Source: Chytridium lagenaria
Taxonomy: Eukaryota; Chytridiomycota; Chytridiomycetes; Chytridiales; Chytridiaceae
Direction of reading: 5' to 3'
NCBI GenBank assembly: GCA_025449115.1
Contig: JAHLKC010000092.1
Span: forward strand, 103,112 to 167,111
Length of the DNA stretch: 64,000 nucleotides
A program made the position numbers and the translations under genes. Position 1 is the stretch's first letter. Each line of letters begins with the position of its first letter. A model generated the notes under the pieces. The model was not told the DNA's origin, did not search any database, and saw only the letters and a list, made by a program, of their open reading frames with translations. Positions 1 through 14,995 of the stretch are shown piece by piece.

Positions 1-2
1 GA

Positions 3-3000
3 GATGCGTTCAGAAACCGGTTGAGAATGTTCCCTTCACTCGTGAATTGCTGTACTATTGATTGGTTCCAAGTGTGGCCTGAGGACGCTCTAGAAATTGT
101 TGCTAAAAAGTTTTTGGAAGATGTAGAGCTAACCCCTGACGTTCGCACAAATGTGGTCAATTGTGCAAAGAATTCCATACAGGGAGTCGGCTGCTTTCAG
201 AAAAATTCTATGAGGGGTTGCGAAGGCACAACTACGTCCACTCCGACGAGCTATCTTGAGCTTATTCAGACTTATAAATCTCTGTTGGAAATTAAACGTA
301 AAGAAGTCAATGCTTTGAAATCTCGTTACGAAGTTGGTTTGGAGCAGCTTGCATCTGCAGCCTCGCAAGTTGGTGCTATGCAGGAGGAGCTCCATGCTCT
401 CCAGCCTCAGCTTATTCAGACTCAGAAGGAGACGGATGAAATTATGGAAGTGATAGCAAGAGAATCTATTGATGTCGAGAAAAAGCGAGCCCTTGTTAAG
501 GTTGACGAGGCTGTCGCCAACAAAAGGCATCAGAAGCCAAGGCGATCAAAGATGAATGTGAGGCAGATTTGGCGGAGGCTATTCCGGCTCTTGAAAGTGC
601 CTTAGAAGCCCTCGACACACTTAAGCCTGCTGATATCACCGTCGTCAAATCTATGAAGAATCCGCCAGGCGCCGTAAAACTTGTTATGGAAGCGATTTGC
701 ATTATGAAAGGGATAAAGCCGGCTCGTATTAAAGATCCGGGAGGTTCCGGAAAGATGGTGGAGGATTACTGGGGCCCCGGCTCAAAAAATGCTTAGCGAC
801 TCTCACTTTCTACAATCACTTAAATCTTACGATAAGGACAATATTGACCCCAAGATCATTGAAAAAATTAGGAAACAATATTGTACAAACCCAGATTTTG
901 ACCCGAATATTGTGAAGAACTCTTCTGGGGCCGCAGAGGGTTTGTGCAAATGGGTTCGAGCCTTGGACAAATATGATGTTGTTGCAAAGGTTGTCGCTCC
1001 TAAGAAGGAGTCTCTCGCGAAGGCTGAAGGCGAATTGGCCGTGGAAATGGCAAAGTTAAACTCTAAGCGAGCAGAACTGAAAGAAGTCGAGGACAAAATG
1101 GAAGCTTTAGAGTCTCAATTCCGTGCCATGACGGCTAAAAAGGCCGACCTTGAGCAGCAGGTTGACCTTTGTGGAAAGAAGCTCGTTAGGGCAGAGAAGC
1201 TTATCGGAGGCCTTGGAGGTGAAAAGTCTCGATGGAGTGATGCTGCTAAAACATTAACGGTCACATACAATAATTTGATCGGTGATGTGCTCCTTGCGTC
1301 AGCCGTTATTGCCTACCTTGGAGCGTTCACTTCTTCCTATCGACAAATGTGTGTGAATTCTTGGAATGAATCTTGCGTTGCGAAGAAATTCCATGTTCCG
1401 GGACCTTTTCTTTGGTCAACACCTTGGGTGACCCTATATCACTGCGAGCTTGGAATCTTGCAGGACTCCCGAACGATAGTTTTTCTAGCGATAACGGTAT
1501 CATCGCCACAAAGCAAGGAGATGGCCCCTCTTCATTGACCCACAAGGCCAAGCAAATAAGTGGGTAAAGAACATGGAGAAGCAGAACCGACTAGCCGTCA
1601 TAAAGCTCTCTGATTCTGATTACGTGAGGACTTTAGAGAACGCTATACAGTTTGGAACCCCTGTTCTCCTTGAGAACATTGGTGAAGAGGTCGACTCCGT
1701 TCTGGAGCCTCTACTCACTAAGCAGATATTTAAGCAAAGTGGTGTTATGTGCATTCGGCTTGGAGAAGCCATTATTGAATATTCTCCCGAGTTCAGGTTC
1801 TATATTACGACCAAACTGAGAAACCCTCATTATCTTCCCGAGTTGTCGACTAAAGTCACAATCGTAAACTTCATGATTACTCCTGAAGGACTTGAAGATC
1901 AACTTCTCGGGATTGTTGCGGCAAGAGAAAGGCCTGAGCTTGAAGAAGAAAAGAACAGATTGGTTTTGGCTTCAGCGAGCAATAAGAAACAGCTAAAAAG
2001 AGATTGAAGATAAGATTCTCCATATTTTGTCTAGCAGTCAAGGCAACCTGTTAGAAGATTCCACCGCTATTGATGCTCTCACTAGCTCTAAGGTGCTTGC
2101 AAATGATATCGCTCAAAAGCAGCAAATCGCTGAGGAAAACTGAGAAGCAAATCGATATTACACGTCAAGGATACAGGCCTATTGCTTTCCATTCGTCGAT
2201 ACTGTACTTCGTTATTGCGGATCTGGCAAATGTAAGCTCTTTAAAAATTTTTTAATTCCACCTCTACTTAACTTCCTCATAGATTGAGCCTATGTATCAA
2301 TATTCTCTGGGATGGTTCGTCAACTTGTTTTTGCAGTCGATTGCGGATTCGGAGAAATCGGATGTTCTGGCAACCAGAATAGAAAACCTGCGGAACCATT
2401 TTACGTACTCTTTATACTGTAACGTCTGCCGGTCACTTTTCAAGAAAGACAAACTCTTGTTTCTTTTCTTCTCTGTATTGGCTTAATGCGCGGGCGAAAT
2501 GAAGTCGATCTGGACGAATGGATGTTCTTGTTAACCGGCGGTGTGGGAGTAGACCCAAACCTGCCCGCAAATCCTGCACCAGAGTGGCTTAGTGATAAAG
2601 CTTGGGGCGAAATTAACAGATTATCGAATCTTTCGGCTTTCGCGAGCTTTGGCAACTCTTTTAAAGCCGCCCCTTTGCTTTGGAAGGATATTTCCGATTC
2701 CCCTGAACCACATAAAGAGCCTATTCCTGAAGAGTGGGATCAGAGAATGTCAGCATTCCAAAGAATCATCATCATTCGTATGTTGAGACCTGATAAGCTT
2801 GTGCCTGCTGTGATGGAGTTCGTCAAAGGCAAGATGGGACTCAAGTACATTGAGCCTCCGCAATTTGACCTGGCTGGGCCCTTTGCCGATTCGAATAATT
2901 GTGCGCCTCTGATCTTCATCCTATCTCCTGGAGTTGACCCTATGGCAAGGTAGAGTTTTTGTAATTATTTTTCTGCATTTCTTGTATGCTAAATCTTACT

Positions 3001-4948
3001 GTTTTATTTATAGCTTATTAAAATTTGCTGAGGGGAAAGGATTCGGAGGCAATAAGTTAACATCCATTTCGCTCGGTCAAGGCCAGGGCCCCATCGCAGC
3101 CACCATGATCCGTCAAGGCGTGAAAACCGGCGCCTGGGTTGTCCTCCAAAACTGCCACTTGGCGGTAAGTTGGCTATCAACTCTTGAGAAAATCTGCGAA
3201 GAGCTCACACCCGAGACAACACACGTCGACTTCAGATTATGGCTAACAAGTTACCCGTCTGATAAATTCCCGGTAACCCTTCTACAGAACGGCATTAAGA
3301 TGACAAATGAGCCTCCAGCTGGGCTGAGAGCAAATCTTTTGAGATCTTATTCCAGTGACCCGATTTCTGATGGGTCATTCTTCAATGGAATGAAGAAGAA
3401 GAATGAGGCTGGATGGGAGAAGATGTTGTTTGGGTTATGTTTCTTCCACGCGCTTATTCAGGAGCGGAGAAACTTTGGGCCTTTGGGATGGAATATTCCT
3501 TATGAGTTTAACGAATCTGACCTTCGAATGAGTGTTAGGCAACTGCATAAGGTAAACGATTTTTTTTTTTCGAGCTTTGTTAAAATTTGGTAGTTCCTGA
3601 ATGAGTACGACGAGGTGCCTTGGAAGGCGTTGACTTACTTAGCTGGAGAATGTAACTATGGAGGTCGTGTGACGGACGACCGTGATCGTCGCACCCTAAT
3701 GTCGTTGCTTTCCATATTTTATACAGAAGAAGTTCTCGAAGATACCTACGCATTCTCACCCTCTGGAGTCTACTTTGCACCCCAAAAGGCTCTTTCGAGA
3801 GCTATATCCTCTACATCAAATCCCTCCCCATGACCCAACAACCCGAAGTCTTTGGCATGCATGCCAATGCTGATATCGCCAAAGATCTTGCAGAAACAAA
3901 CCTCTTGATCGCGTCAGTTCTTCTCACGCAAGCTAGGACCAGCGGCGGAGGTGGCGGAGGTAAAAGTGCTGATGAAATGACGAGAATATTGCAGCAGGAA
4001 TTTTATCAACACTTCCTGATGATTTTAACCTGCCGGAAGTGCAAAAAAGCTTCCCTGTGTTGTATGAAGAGAGTATGAATACAGTGCTGGTACAGGAATG
4101 TGTGAGATTTAATAAGCTACTCAGGACGATTCGTGATAGTTTGCAGAATGTCATTAAGGCATTGAAGGGTTTGGTCGTCATGTCAAAAGAGTTGGAAGAA
4201 GTAGCTGTTAGCCTTGGGTTAAACAGAATCCCGGATATGTGGGCATCAAAGTCATATCCATCATTAAAGCCACTGGTGAGTTGTTTTTTTCCCCCTATTT
4301 TTTCGGCGTTGTAATGGTTTTTCGCTAACATGCCGAACATTTAGGGTTCTTACGTGACTGATTTCTTGGCTCGTCTCAAGTTTCTGCAAGGTTGGATAGA
4401 CAAAAAATCATCACCATGCGTGTTCTGGGTGTCGGGTTTCTTTTTCACGCAATCCTTCTTGACAGGTGAATTTGATTTTCTTTAATTTAACTAATCACCA
4501 TATAATGTCCACCCTAGGCACGCTCCAAAACTACGCCCGAAAGTACTCTCTCCCCATCGATCTCCTCGCCATGCAATTCACTGTCATGGATCTTGACGAC
4601 TACACCGACTCCCCGGAAGACGGAGTCTACATCCGCGGCATGTTCCTCGAAGGTAGTCGTTGGGACCGCAAAGCGAATGAGCTCGGAGAATCCCTACCAA
4701 AGCTTCTATCAGATCTCATGCCCGTGATAAGAGTCACTCCCGTCCTCTCCGACGACGTTGAGTACATCAACATGAAGCAAAAATGCTATGACTGTCCGGT
4801 CTACAAGACCAGTGCGAGACGTGGAACATTGTCAACGACGGGACACTCTACCAATTACGTGATGAGTGTCCATCTCCCAACCTCTAAACCAGCGAGGCAT
4901 TGGGTGAACCGAGGTGTTGCCATCGTGCTTCAACTTTCTGAAGCTTAG
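3..4948 (+). CDS. Axonemal dynein heavy chain, C-terminal part (inner-arm type), 5' truncated by window
   Basis: This is the C-terminal part of a dynein heavy chain, the ATPase motor that slides doublet microtubules in flagella. It is open at the left edge. In order it shows the end of AAA4 ([19 protein letters not shown]), the long coiled-coil stalk with the microtubule-binding tip ([15 protein letters not shown], about 650-1000), AAA5 ([16 protein letters not shown]), AAA6 and the C-terminal domain ([19 protein letters not shown]), stopping at 4946-4948. The [19 protein letters not shown] stretch resembles the single-headed inner-arm DNAH1/3/7/12 group. Introns fit GT-AG at 2232-2282, 2950-3013, 3552-3593, 4276-4344 and 4466-4517. 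About ten single-base frame changes are needed, for example near 175, 235, 522, 786, 1370, 1515, 1997, 2137, 2460, 3795 and 4000, mostly in A or T runs. Either the assembly carries indel errors or the gene is decaying; intact splice sites and conserved residues favour the first. Confidence 0.93.
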
Positions 4949-5305
4949 GCGCCTCCTCTTCTTTTGTTATTAAATGTGTTGTTTGAATGTGAATAAGAAA
5001 TGTTAATTGTGTTATAAAAGCCATGATTTTCGCACTTCCTTTCAAATAAGGAACTTGTTGAGCTGACAAAAGATGCGAAAGTGTACGATTTCATTCAATT
5101 TCATAAAAATCAAATCGGAATTGGATAATGCGTGAGGGAGCAAGAAAAGAAAGCCAACCAAAATTCTCATCATCCTCGAACCCCCAAACGAACAATTTAT
5201 CAGCATTAGCTTTCGACAAAAAAAAAAAACAAAAAAAAAACAAAAAAAAACAAAACCGTAGGACATCTCCATGAAAAAAAAAACAAGCAGCTAAAGATCG
5301 ACAGT
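4949..5305. other. Convergent 3' intergenic spacer with an A-rich tract
   Basis: The spacer lies between the dynein stop and the stop of the minus-strand Hrd1 gene, so it holds only two 3' ends. It contains a tract of A runs broken by single C bases at about 5219-5255. No gene is seen. Confidence 0.7.
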
Positions 5306-7547
5306 CTAAGCAACAGCTGGCTCCTTCCCTTTCCGCGATGAGCTTTCAGATCCTGCGCCTTCATCGATAGGCAACGACGCACTGACGGTTGGGGCGGGTA
5401 TGGGTGTGGTGCGGCGGTGGTGGTGGTGGAACAGGTTCAGGGAGCAACTGGAGGATTTGGGTAAGCTGAGTGACAACGCCAGTCAACTGAGACTGAACGT
5501 TTTGAACAGCCTTTATCCGATTAATGACAGCATCTCTTGTTCGGCCCTCCAATCCTGCGAGCTGCTCATCCGTGAGGTGATCCAGTACTTGGGGAGTTGT
5601 AGCGACTAGTTTCGGGCAGAAGTTAGTTGGTAATATATTACACCTAAAATAGCTATAAGAAGAAAGTCTATTTATCCCACCATTTCCATATGGCAGCAGC
5701 GGGGTCAATGTAAAGGGGAACGCGTTCGCAGCCTTGAAGCGTTTTGAGTTAGATTAAGCCAGAAGTAATAATTAATTAGTTAACAAACCCCATTGATCCC
5801 AGCAGGCATTTCAAACGATAACGGCATGATGGGTACACTCGATGTCGAAACAGCTCCACCAGCAGGCACCGCAATCCCAGCAGGACTGCCAGCGGGGGAC
5901 AACAGGAGGCTGTTGCGCCTGCTGAGGTTGCCCTTGTTGATTAAAAAGCGCTTGCAAAGCTTGCTGAAGTGGGAAAGCAGCACCAGGAGCAACACCAGCC
6001 ACAGGAGGAATTTGACCACCCTGTGCAGCAGGAGGAGGAACTTGACCGTTTGCTCCAGGCGCAGCTCCAGGAGCAGCCGCCGGTTGTGGGGTATCCGCTA
6101 AAACTGAGCGACGACTTTCAAAATGTATAACTGTCAGTGCTTTTCCCAACGTACAAAAAGTATTTACCAAGTAGGACAACTCTGCTGCCTTTCCAACCAA
6201 CTCCGCAAGCACCTGAAATGGAAAATATGTCCACACCCAAGTTTCTTCGGTGTGCTCGGATCCCCCGCCGCAGCACCCCCACCAATACCACCAAACGCGG
6301 CTGCATTCGGCCTTGCGCCTCCTGCGTTCGGGGCAGGAGCAGCCGCACCAGGGACAGGTTGGGCATTAGCACCGGGGAGTTCCATTTCCTCACGACAAAT
6401 AATACAGACCCTATCGGTAGCAGCAAGTTCTTCTGGAGTGGCATCGGGATACCTCTCGTTCATGTTTGCGGTAGCACGACGGTATTGGATGAGGTCGCGG
6501 CACCGTTGGATAAAGCTGCGGAGGGTCATGTAGAGGTCACGGATGATGTGGAGGGGAAGACCGTAGAAGTGGACAACGATGGCGAAAAAGAGGAAGTAGG
6601 TGATCAGCTTGAAAAAGTCTGCAGAAATAGTCATGAGTATTGCGAGATAATTCCGTGTGGCATATTTATCAACTGTAAAAGCCAAGCTCATGCCTTCATG
6701 TAAAAACTTACCAACAACCAACTCCAAGTAGAAAATGTACATAGACTTGTTCTCCCATGGATGCTCACCACGCGCATCAATAGAATGCAAAATGTACTTG
6801 GCGCTTATAGAAAAAATCAACGAAATGAGGATGGTGTACTAGAAAACGCATTAATAGTTCCGTCAAACTGCACTTACAAACCTCGAATCCAAAAATAATC
6901 ATCATGGAAGCACCCCTCCGCATCGTATAATCTACCGTATAGTACAATAGCCCCATATCTGCGATGTACAATAAAGTCATCACCCCTATCATTTTTAAAT
7001 GAAATGACAGTGATAGATTTGGTGATTGCTCCATCTACGACGTCAGCAACAGCTTGTATGGTAGAAATCTTACAAAGTCTACCCTATCTTGTGCTATCCA
7101 GTGGAATATCTTTACTAAAAGGAGAATCGCAAAGAAAATGATGAACCGAATATCAAACTCGTCTCGGAAAATGGTCATCGCCAAGCAAGTTTCTGTCACC
7201 GCGAACCAGGAACGTTCATACAAATGCTAATAAAAGTCATCAGAACAAGCACCAGAATAGAATGGCCAGTCCACATCCACAACTTCTCCTCCCAATAAAA
7301 GCAACGTTCGATCCAAAACATACTTCAACTTCCAAAGCCCGCAGGTTTCCAAAAAACAGTCTTTGCATCCCTCTCCAAAGATGATCGTTAAGAACAATCC
7401 CAAATTCAGCAAGACCATTAACGATGCGCTGGATCGAGTAAGGTGCAAGCAAGTCGGGTAAAACTGTCGTCTTTGAAGCCATGCACTCGAAACAACAAAG
7501 ATGGAAAGTCCCGTTGAGATGAGTCCGTAAATGGCTAATCGCCCCAT
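5306..7547 (-). CDS. HRD1: Hrd1/synoviolin-type ERAD E3 ubiquitin ligase (multi-pass membrane, RING-H2)
   Basis: The protein is an ER-membrane ubiquitin ligase that retrotranslocates and ubiquitinates misfolded proteins. It starts MGRLAIYGLISTGLSIFVV and carries successive hydrophobic segments, the conserved LFFGNLRALEVE-HLYERSWF and FRDEFDIRF stretches, then HFYGLPLHIIRDLYMTLRSF before a RING-H2 finger. The finger runs from VCIICREEM through CGHIFHFRCLRSWL to SCPTC-RRSVLAD and holds an unusually long Gly/Ala/Pro-rich insert between its first cysteines and CGH. A Pro/Gln-rich tail and the family's LTDEQLAGLEG helix follow. Exons fit 7547-7324, 7226-7074, 7034-6882, 6838-6712, 6618-6168, 6114-5789, 5732-5681 and 5605-5306. 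Two donors read GTTTGT and one intron is only 39 nt. Three single-base frame changes are needed, near 7370 (G run), 5900 (C run) and the CCA/CCG run near 5415. The last sets the stop at 5306 rather than 5361. Confidence 0.92.
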
Positions 7548-8225
7548 GATGAATTATCCTTTTTGACGTCAAGAGGGGTTGAAGTGGGTATGTAAGATTA
7601 TTCTGTAAATTTGCTGAGATGATATTGCTGTTGTCCAGGCTCCGTTGAAACGAGAACTCCTGATAAACCGCAGCAGTCCACTTCCTCCTCTATAAGCGGC
7701 TAGTCTCGTCCCTCTGTCCTTCCGTCAATGATCCCGCACCACTTCAACGTTCAAAAGTCGTCGTTTGGGCTTGTGATAAAATGCTGTGTGGAGAAATTTT
7801 TGGTAATAAAAGCGAAGGTTGGTGTTTTTTTCTCATTGGCGGGACGGCCTTCGCAATGGGGAAGTGCGTTGCGGAGCAGCGCTGGGAGATATGATTCTTA
7901 GCAGAGCGACTACGCCATGACGAAGGGTAATGCCCTTATCGGCATCAGCAACTGTTCGCGATTATGAAAAAAATGAAAACGGTATACAGAATTTATAATG
8001 AGAATTGTAAATAAATTCACTAAAATCCCAAACTTTAACAACACCAAACTTAATCAATCCGTGTACCCAAAATCAAAATAGAGAGTAACTATGTGATGAA
8101 AGGGACAAATCCTTAAGCATAGGGAACAAAAAGAAAGACTCCGAGGGAACTTAAGCGAAACGAAACAACAAGTGAAAAGTAAAACAAATAAAACAAATGA
8201 CGGGGTTTGCAACCATAAGGGTGGA
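7548..8225. other. Intergenic: Hrd1 promoter side and adenylosuccinate synthetase 3' flank
   Basis: The stretch separates the Hrd1 start from the stop of the next minus-strand gene. I see no reading frame with family resemblance and no RNA gene. It is A/T-rich towards 8000-8200. Confidence 0.6.
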
Positions 8226-10606
<2,381 letters not shown>

Positions 10607-11743
10607 GTTCAAGGTTGAAGCCCTGTTCACCTCAAACAGAAATCTAATCTTTTTTTTTCAAAAAACACCCGCGACTTGACTTGGTTCGACACGCGTAAAG
10701 GAACAATGGGACTCAGGGATTCTTAGTAACAACCGTTAGGTCAGGGATTATCAGTAACGACCGTGAGAGATTGAAGATGAGCGGAGTTGTAGACTTGAAG
10801 GCTCTGACGATGCCTCTGTGGTGAGGGTTCGCTTTTATGTTGTGGAGTTTGGGATAATGGGGAAGCGACCATGGATTTTTTTGCCATTTTTCACTTCAGA
10901 ATTTGCTGACTGTTCAGGGTTGGGTGATTCAGACAGCATCACTAAATAAAGCTCGGGAAAGAGATACATTGACTACTGGTGTGTTGATGATGTCGATGAA
11001 TGTTAAGGGAAATAGGTTGTGATTGTGGTTGTGGTTGTGGGGGATGTGGTGATGGTGGGTATCGGCTAGTATCACCCATGCAATGAAGACTCGCGGTATG
11101 TTTGCGTAATCCTCTTCACGGATGCTTACGCTATAGAATCACCATAGCGGGATTAGTTTTCTACGGGAATCATAACCATTGTTTTAAAGAGATCGTCCAG
11201 AAGGGAAAAAAAAAAAGACAGAGGAGTGTCTTTATGCCTAAGCAGCTAGCTGGAGAAACTGTATGGGTTGATTTTAATCGTCCATCGCTGTCGTCTTGAT
11301 ACTTGCTTTTAAACAAGTGCTTTCAGATGAACGTGCTCCCACTTTATTTGTTGACCATCTGTTTCCATCGGCCGTACCTAGTAATATACCACTTTCTTGG
11401 ACTACATATATACCCCCACCACCAATTTTCATCCTACAGTTTAGCATACGAACGCGCAATCATGTGGAAAGTAGATACGCATTGCAGCACGTCGATCGGC
11501 TCTTTTTTTTTTTTTTTTTTTTGCGCAACTATATCTCCAATTTCCAGTACCATCACTTTCTAATTACTTCACATCCGCACCCGACCCTGCTTTCATGCTT
11601 ATTCTGAATTTCTTATGTTATGTAAATCGAAAATGAAAGCATTATTAACTTATCGCACGAAAAAATAGACTGCGTATGTGGAAAGTAGAGGCTCAAAAAG
11701 AGGAAAAAGCTTTAACGTCATCGTTAACGGATGTTCCACCGTC
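10607..11743. other. Intergenic: adenylosuccinate synthetase upstream region
   Basis: The region holds GTGGTTGT-type simple sequence near 11020-11060 and a T run at about 11501-11521. No gene is supported. Short open frames here have no recognisable content. Confidence 0.6.
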
Positions 11744-11835
11744 AGGACAACCATTGACGGAAGAGACTACGCCTACTGAAAGGTTTTGTTGGAAAAATCT
11801 TTGACCTACGTAACAACGCCTTGCTTACCAACATT
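11744..11835 (-). pseudogene. Decayed 3' tail of a secreted S1-type gene
   Basis: Read on the minus strand, this segment matches the last ~95 nt of the S1 gene (12132-12227), with shared blocks such as GGTAAGCAAGG, GTTGTT, GTAGTCTCTTCCGTC and GGTTGTC. S1 codes there for AGKQGVVAQVKGLLQQALSL followed by LTRRSLFRRWLS. The copy carries stop codons (one right after the VVT equivalent) and substitutions throughout. The similarity ends at both sides, so only a tail remains, about 390 bp beyond the S1 stop. It is a remnant of an extra array member or of a local duplication. Confidence 0.7.
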
Positions 11836-12125
11836 CGCCGCTTTTTCATAAGCTGTAGCCCAGCAATTACGGCATACAAGCTTTGGAACTTAAACTCTTT
11901 TTCAAACATTTTGAAAAATGTAATATGTATGATGCAAAATGCAGAAAGTGCTCTTTATAGACATGCGGGTGTACAGGAATTCAGTGAGTGTATGTATGAA
12001 AAGAACCGACTTGAAACACAACGGAAAATAATGCATAGAAAGATTGAGGGAATGTTCAACGAGAGGGAACATTTCCGTCAATTCTCTAGATCGAAGGGCT
12101 TTCAGCGGAGGTGTCGTAATCACGT

Positions 12126-13459
12126 TCACGACAACCAACGACGGAAGAGGCTACGCCTAGTGAGAAGGGACAGCGCTTGCTGGAGAAGACCTTTCACCTG
12201 CGCAACAACACCTTGCTTACCAGCATCAGCAGCTCCTCCAGCAGCGGCATTTCCAGCAGCGGCAGCAGCATCAGCCGCATCAGCCGCCGCGATAATAGGG
12301 TCCACAGCTGCAGCCGCACCCGCGTTACCGGCACCCGTGTTACCAGAACTCGGGTTACCAGCACCCGCGTTGACTTGATTGTTGTTGTTGTTCTTGTTGT
12401 TGTTCAAAGCTGGAGGAGGGGGGGGTGCAGCCGCATTTCCAGCAACACCTTTCATCAAGTTCTGCGCAGCGTCAACAGCGGGTGCAAGGGCTTCACCACC
12501 ACTGGCTTCTTTGAGAAGGGTGATGGCTTGTTCAATGAGGGTTTTAGCTTGGGCGACACGTTGAGTGAGATCACCCGTGGCATCCACGACGGCAGGAGGA
12601 GCAGCCGCAGGGGGAGCAGCCGCAGGGGGGCAGCCGCGGGTGGAGCAGCAGCGGGAGGGGCGGCACCAGCACCTCCACCTTTCACGGCTCCAGCTTTAGG
12701 TGTGAAGTTCGCAATACCATCAAATCCAAAGCCCTAAAAGAAATAGAGAAGGTCAGCAGGAGAACCTTCAACGAAGTGAAAATAAGGAAGGAAACTTACG
12801 AAAACAAGATCAGCGACAGAGACGTCAGCGGCAGCTCCTGGACCCCTTCCAGCAGCTTTGGCGGCTGTAAGGATATCGGCACCAATTCGGTTGACGGTTT
12901 GAGCGCCTTGGACAAAATTTTGGTTGTTGCTTCCGGGAGCGGCAGTTCGAGGATCGACCTTAGGGACGATGCCCCTGAGGATGGGGTTGCTCGGGAAAGC
13001 AGGGTCCGTGCAAACTGATAATAATATAATTATGTTAGACGTACTTGGGCGGTAGATTCGAAGGTTTTGAAAAAACTCGCTACGTGATAAAGTAGGGGAA
13101 TGAGGAAACTTACTGGTATCCCTAGCATCCGCATTAACCGGGTTAAAGTTCCTCTCAGCTGCCACAAGATCCATTGCCGCATCAATGATCTTTTTGAACG
13201 CCGGTCCATCATTCTCACACTCCTTCTTGGCAGCCTCAATCAAATCATCGGCCATCTTGAGTTTAGCGCAAGGGCTCGCAGCAGCAAGCAGGAGTGAGAT
13301 CTCCTGCCCTCCAAAGCCCAGAGCATTGTCACCAGGCGATTTGCGACATCCCGAGGCTTGGACTTTTTGACCAAGTTGGACCAACTGCTCTTGTTGAAAA
13401 CGAGCGTCGACGGTGGATGCGAGGGTGGCGAAGGCGAAAAGCATGGGAAGTAGATGCAT
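12126..13459 (-). CDS. S1: secreted Ala/Pro/Asn-rich protein, four-cysteine N-domain, no C-terminal module
   Basis: I do not recognise the family. Residues 1-20 form a signal peptide (MHLLPMLFAFATLASTVDA), followed by an N-domain with SGCRKSPGDNALGFGGQEI, ASPCAKLKMADDL, KKECEND and, in exon 2, CTDPAFP: four conserved cysteines. Exon 2 ends near VSVADLVF. Exon 3 begins GFGFDGIANFTPKAGA, then runs of Ala-Ala-Pro-Pro, and ends with two copies of the amphipathic pattern AQ(A/V)KxLLxQA(I/L)xLL around an Asn/Gly/Ala linker. Exons are 13459-13114, 13014-12800 and 12733-12126; introns are 99 and 66 nt. One base is missing in the six-G run at 12625-12630. From just after the signal peptide into the Ala-Pro linker, introns included, it is almost identical to S4 (20850-22646). 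It lacks the C-terminal cysteine module of the other five members. Confidence 0.85.
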
Positions 13460-13576
13460 TTTGTTGGTATAGTGGTGTGTATGTATGCGAGGTTTTTTCT
13501 GTAGGAAGTGGGGTATTCCACGTTTGAGTGATATGAAATGAGAGTTATGAAGTGAATTAAGGTCAACTGTGTCCTC

Positions 13577-13584
13577 TTTTTATA
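13577..13584 (-). promoter_or_regulatory. TATA-like box of S1
   Basis: TATAAAAA on the minus strand, about 120 bp upstream of the S1 ATG. An equivalent box precedes every other member of the array, which supports a real core-promoter role. Confidence 0.6.
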
Positions 13585-13976
13585 CAACCTTGAACCTTTC
13601 AAGAAACGTCAAAGGCGCATGATGGGACCAGGTGGGGGGTTTGAGTGTTGTTTCAGGAATCTTTGTGTGCCGTTCAACACCTTTACCATTCTTGTCGAAT
13701 GCGCCGTCACGCACCAATCGCGCTCATCACCGTCATGGTGTCTTTTCTTGTCAAGGCGCGGCACGCCGCAAATCGCGTCAGTTATTGAGAATGTATGTCG
13801 TACAATCAGGAGGTACGTTGACAAGGTCCTCCTTTGTTTTAATGTTTCAAAGTTGGGGCAAACAAAAAGATGAAATGACCGTTTTTACGGCGTCATTTGG
13901 TTTTTTTTTTTTTTTTTTTTTTGGTAGTTGCTTTTTGTTTTATAAAAAAAAGCCTTCAAATTTACTTAAGTCTTTA

Positions 13977-14014
<38 letters not shown>

Positions 14015-14995
14015 CTTGTTTTAGAGGTTTCAAGAGCTGCCGTCAATTGATCCCGTGCTGTTGGTCGGCTTTTCGAATCCTTGTGTATATTTAAGAGTCA
14101 TATAAAGGGATAGAAACGTAAAGACACTTAAAAACGTGTTCTCTATTCAGTTCAGAGTGGGATTGGCTCAATAATTGTATCGACCTGCAGATAAATAATA
14201 ATGTGCAGGAATTTGCAGAGCAGAAAGCCAAATAAGAAGGATAACGAGATAGAGAAATGTCCTTTATTTAACGAAATAGAGAAAACTGTCAATATAAGTC
14301 AAAGTCATCAATATCCATTCCTACTTTCATCCTTTTCTGCCAACAGAACCAATCTTCACGGCATTCGAATCGTTTACATCATGCGAAGGCTGAGAAAGTT
14401 GTGAGCGGCATTTCTGTTACGATCCATAAAGTCATCAAAGTTTTGAACGAAAACATACAAAATAATGCATTGACAAAACTTCAGGATTAGGAGGATTGCA
14501 CTGGCGGAGTAGGTTGCTCGTTGACTGAATTGTGATTGCTCGATGAGAAGAAGAATAATGAGACTGCGAGGGATGTTGGCATTCACGAATGTGGACACAA
14601 GACACCAAAGGGATTGGATGACCAACTCACGCGCACTTTGTTTTGTTAAAAGTCATCTGCATAAAATTATGGCAAGAAATTGAAGAAAACCTAGAATTTA
14701 TAACAGGCTATCGAGGCTAACAATTGTGCGAACAAAATTATGCATATCAATGTATATGTATATATGGATAAAAGGGGTTAGGCTCCACGCTGAAACAACA
14801 AGACTGTTAGTTTGCACACTACCATAAAGGCGTCACTAAACACATTATGACCAACAATTTTCGATCGAACAGCTGATCAGGTCGAAGATGTCCAGGTGTG
14901 CAGGCGAAGTTAAGAAAGGTCAAATATGGGGATATCGGACGTAAGAGTCATGTTTTATTTCTTGTCTCTTTGACGAATACATAAAAGCAAAACAC
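13585..14995. other. Intergenic between S1 and S2 with long T tracts
   Basis: No gene is supported. Two long T homopolymers lie at about 13902-13922 and 13980-14012; on the minus strand they are A tracts. Homopolymers this long are sites of copy-number and sequencing error. Confidence 0.6.

Noticed and set aside
12177..12737. Plus-strand frames opposite the S genes (Ser/Ala-rich, Val-rich)
   Set aside because: They are antisense shadows of GC-biased repeats such as GTT, GCA and CAG; they lack homology, and the minus strand has signal peptides and introns.
14374..14625. Small minus-strand protein gene
   Set aside because: No homology, signal or splice context, and the frame lies in A/T-rich spacer where such lengths occur by chance.
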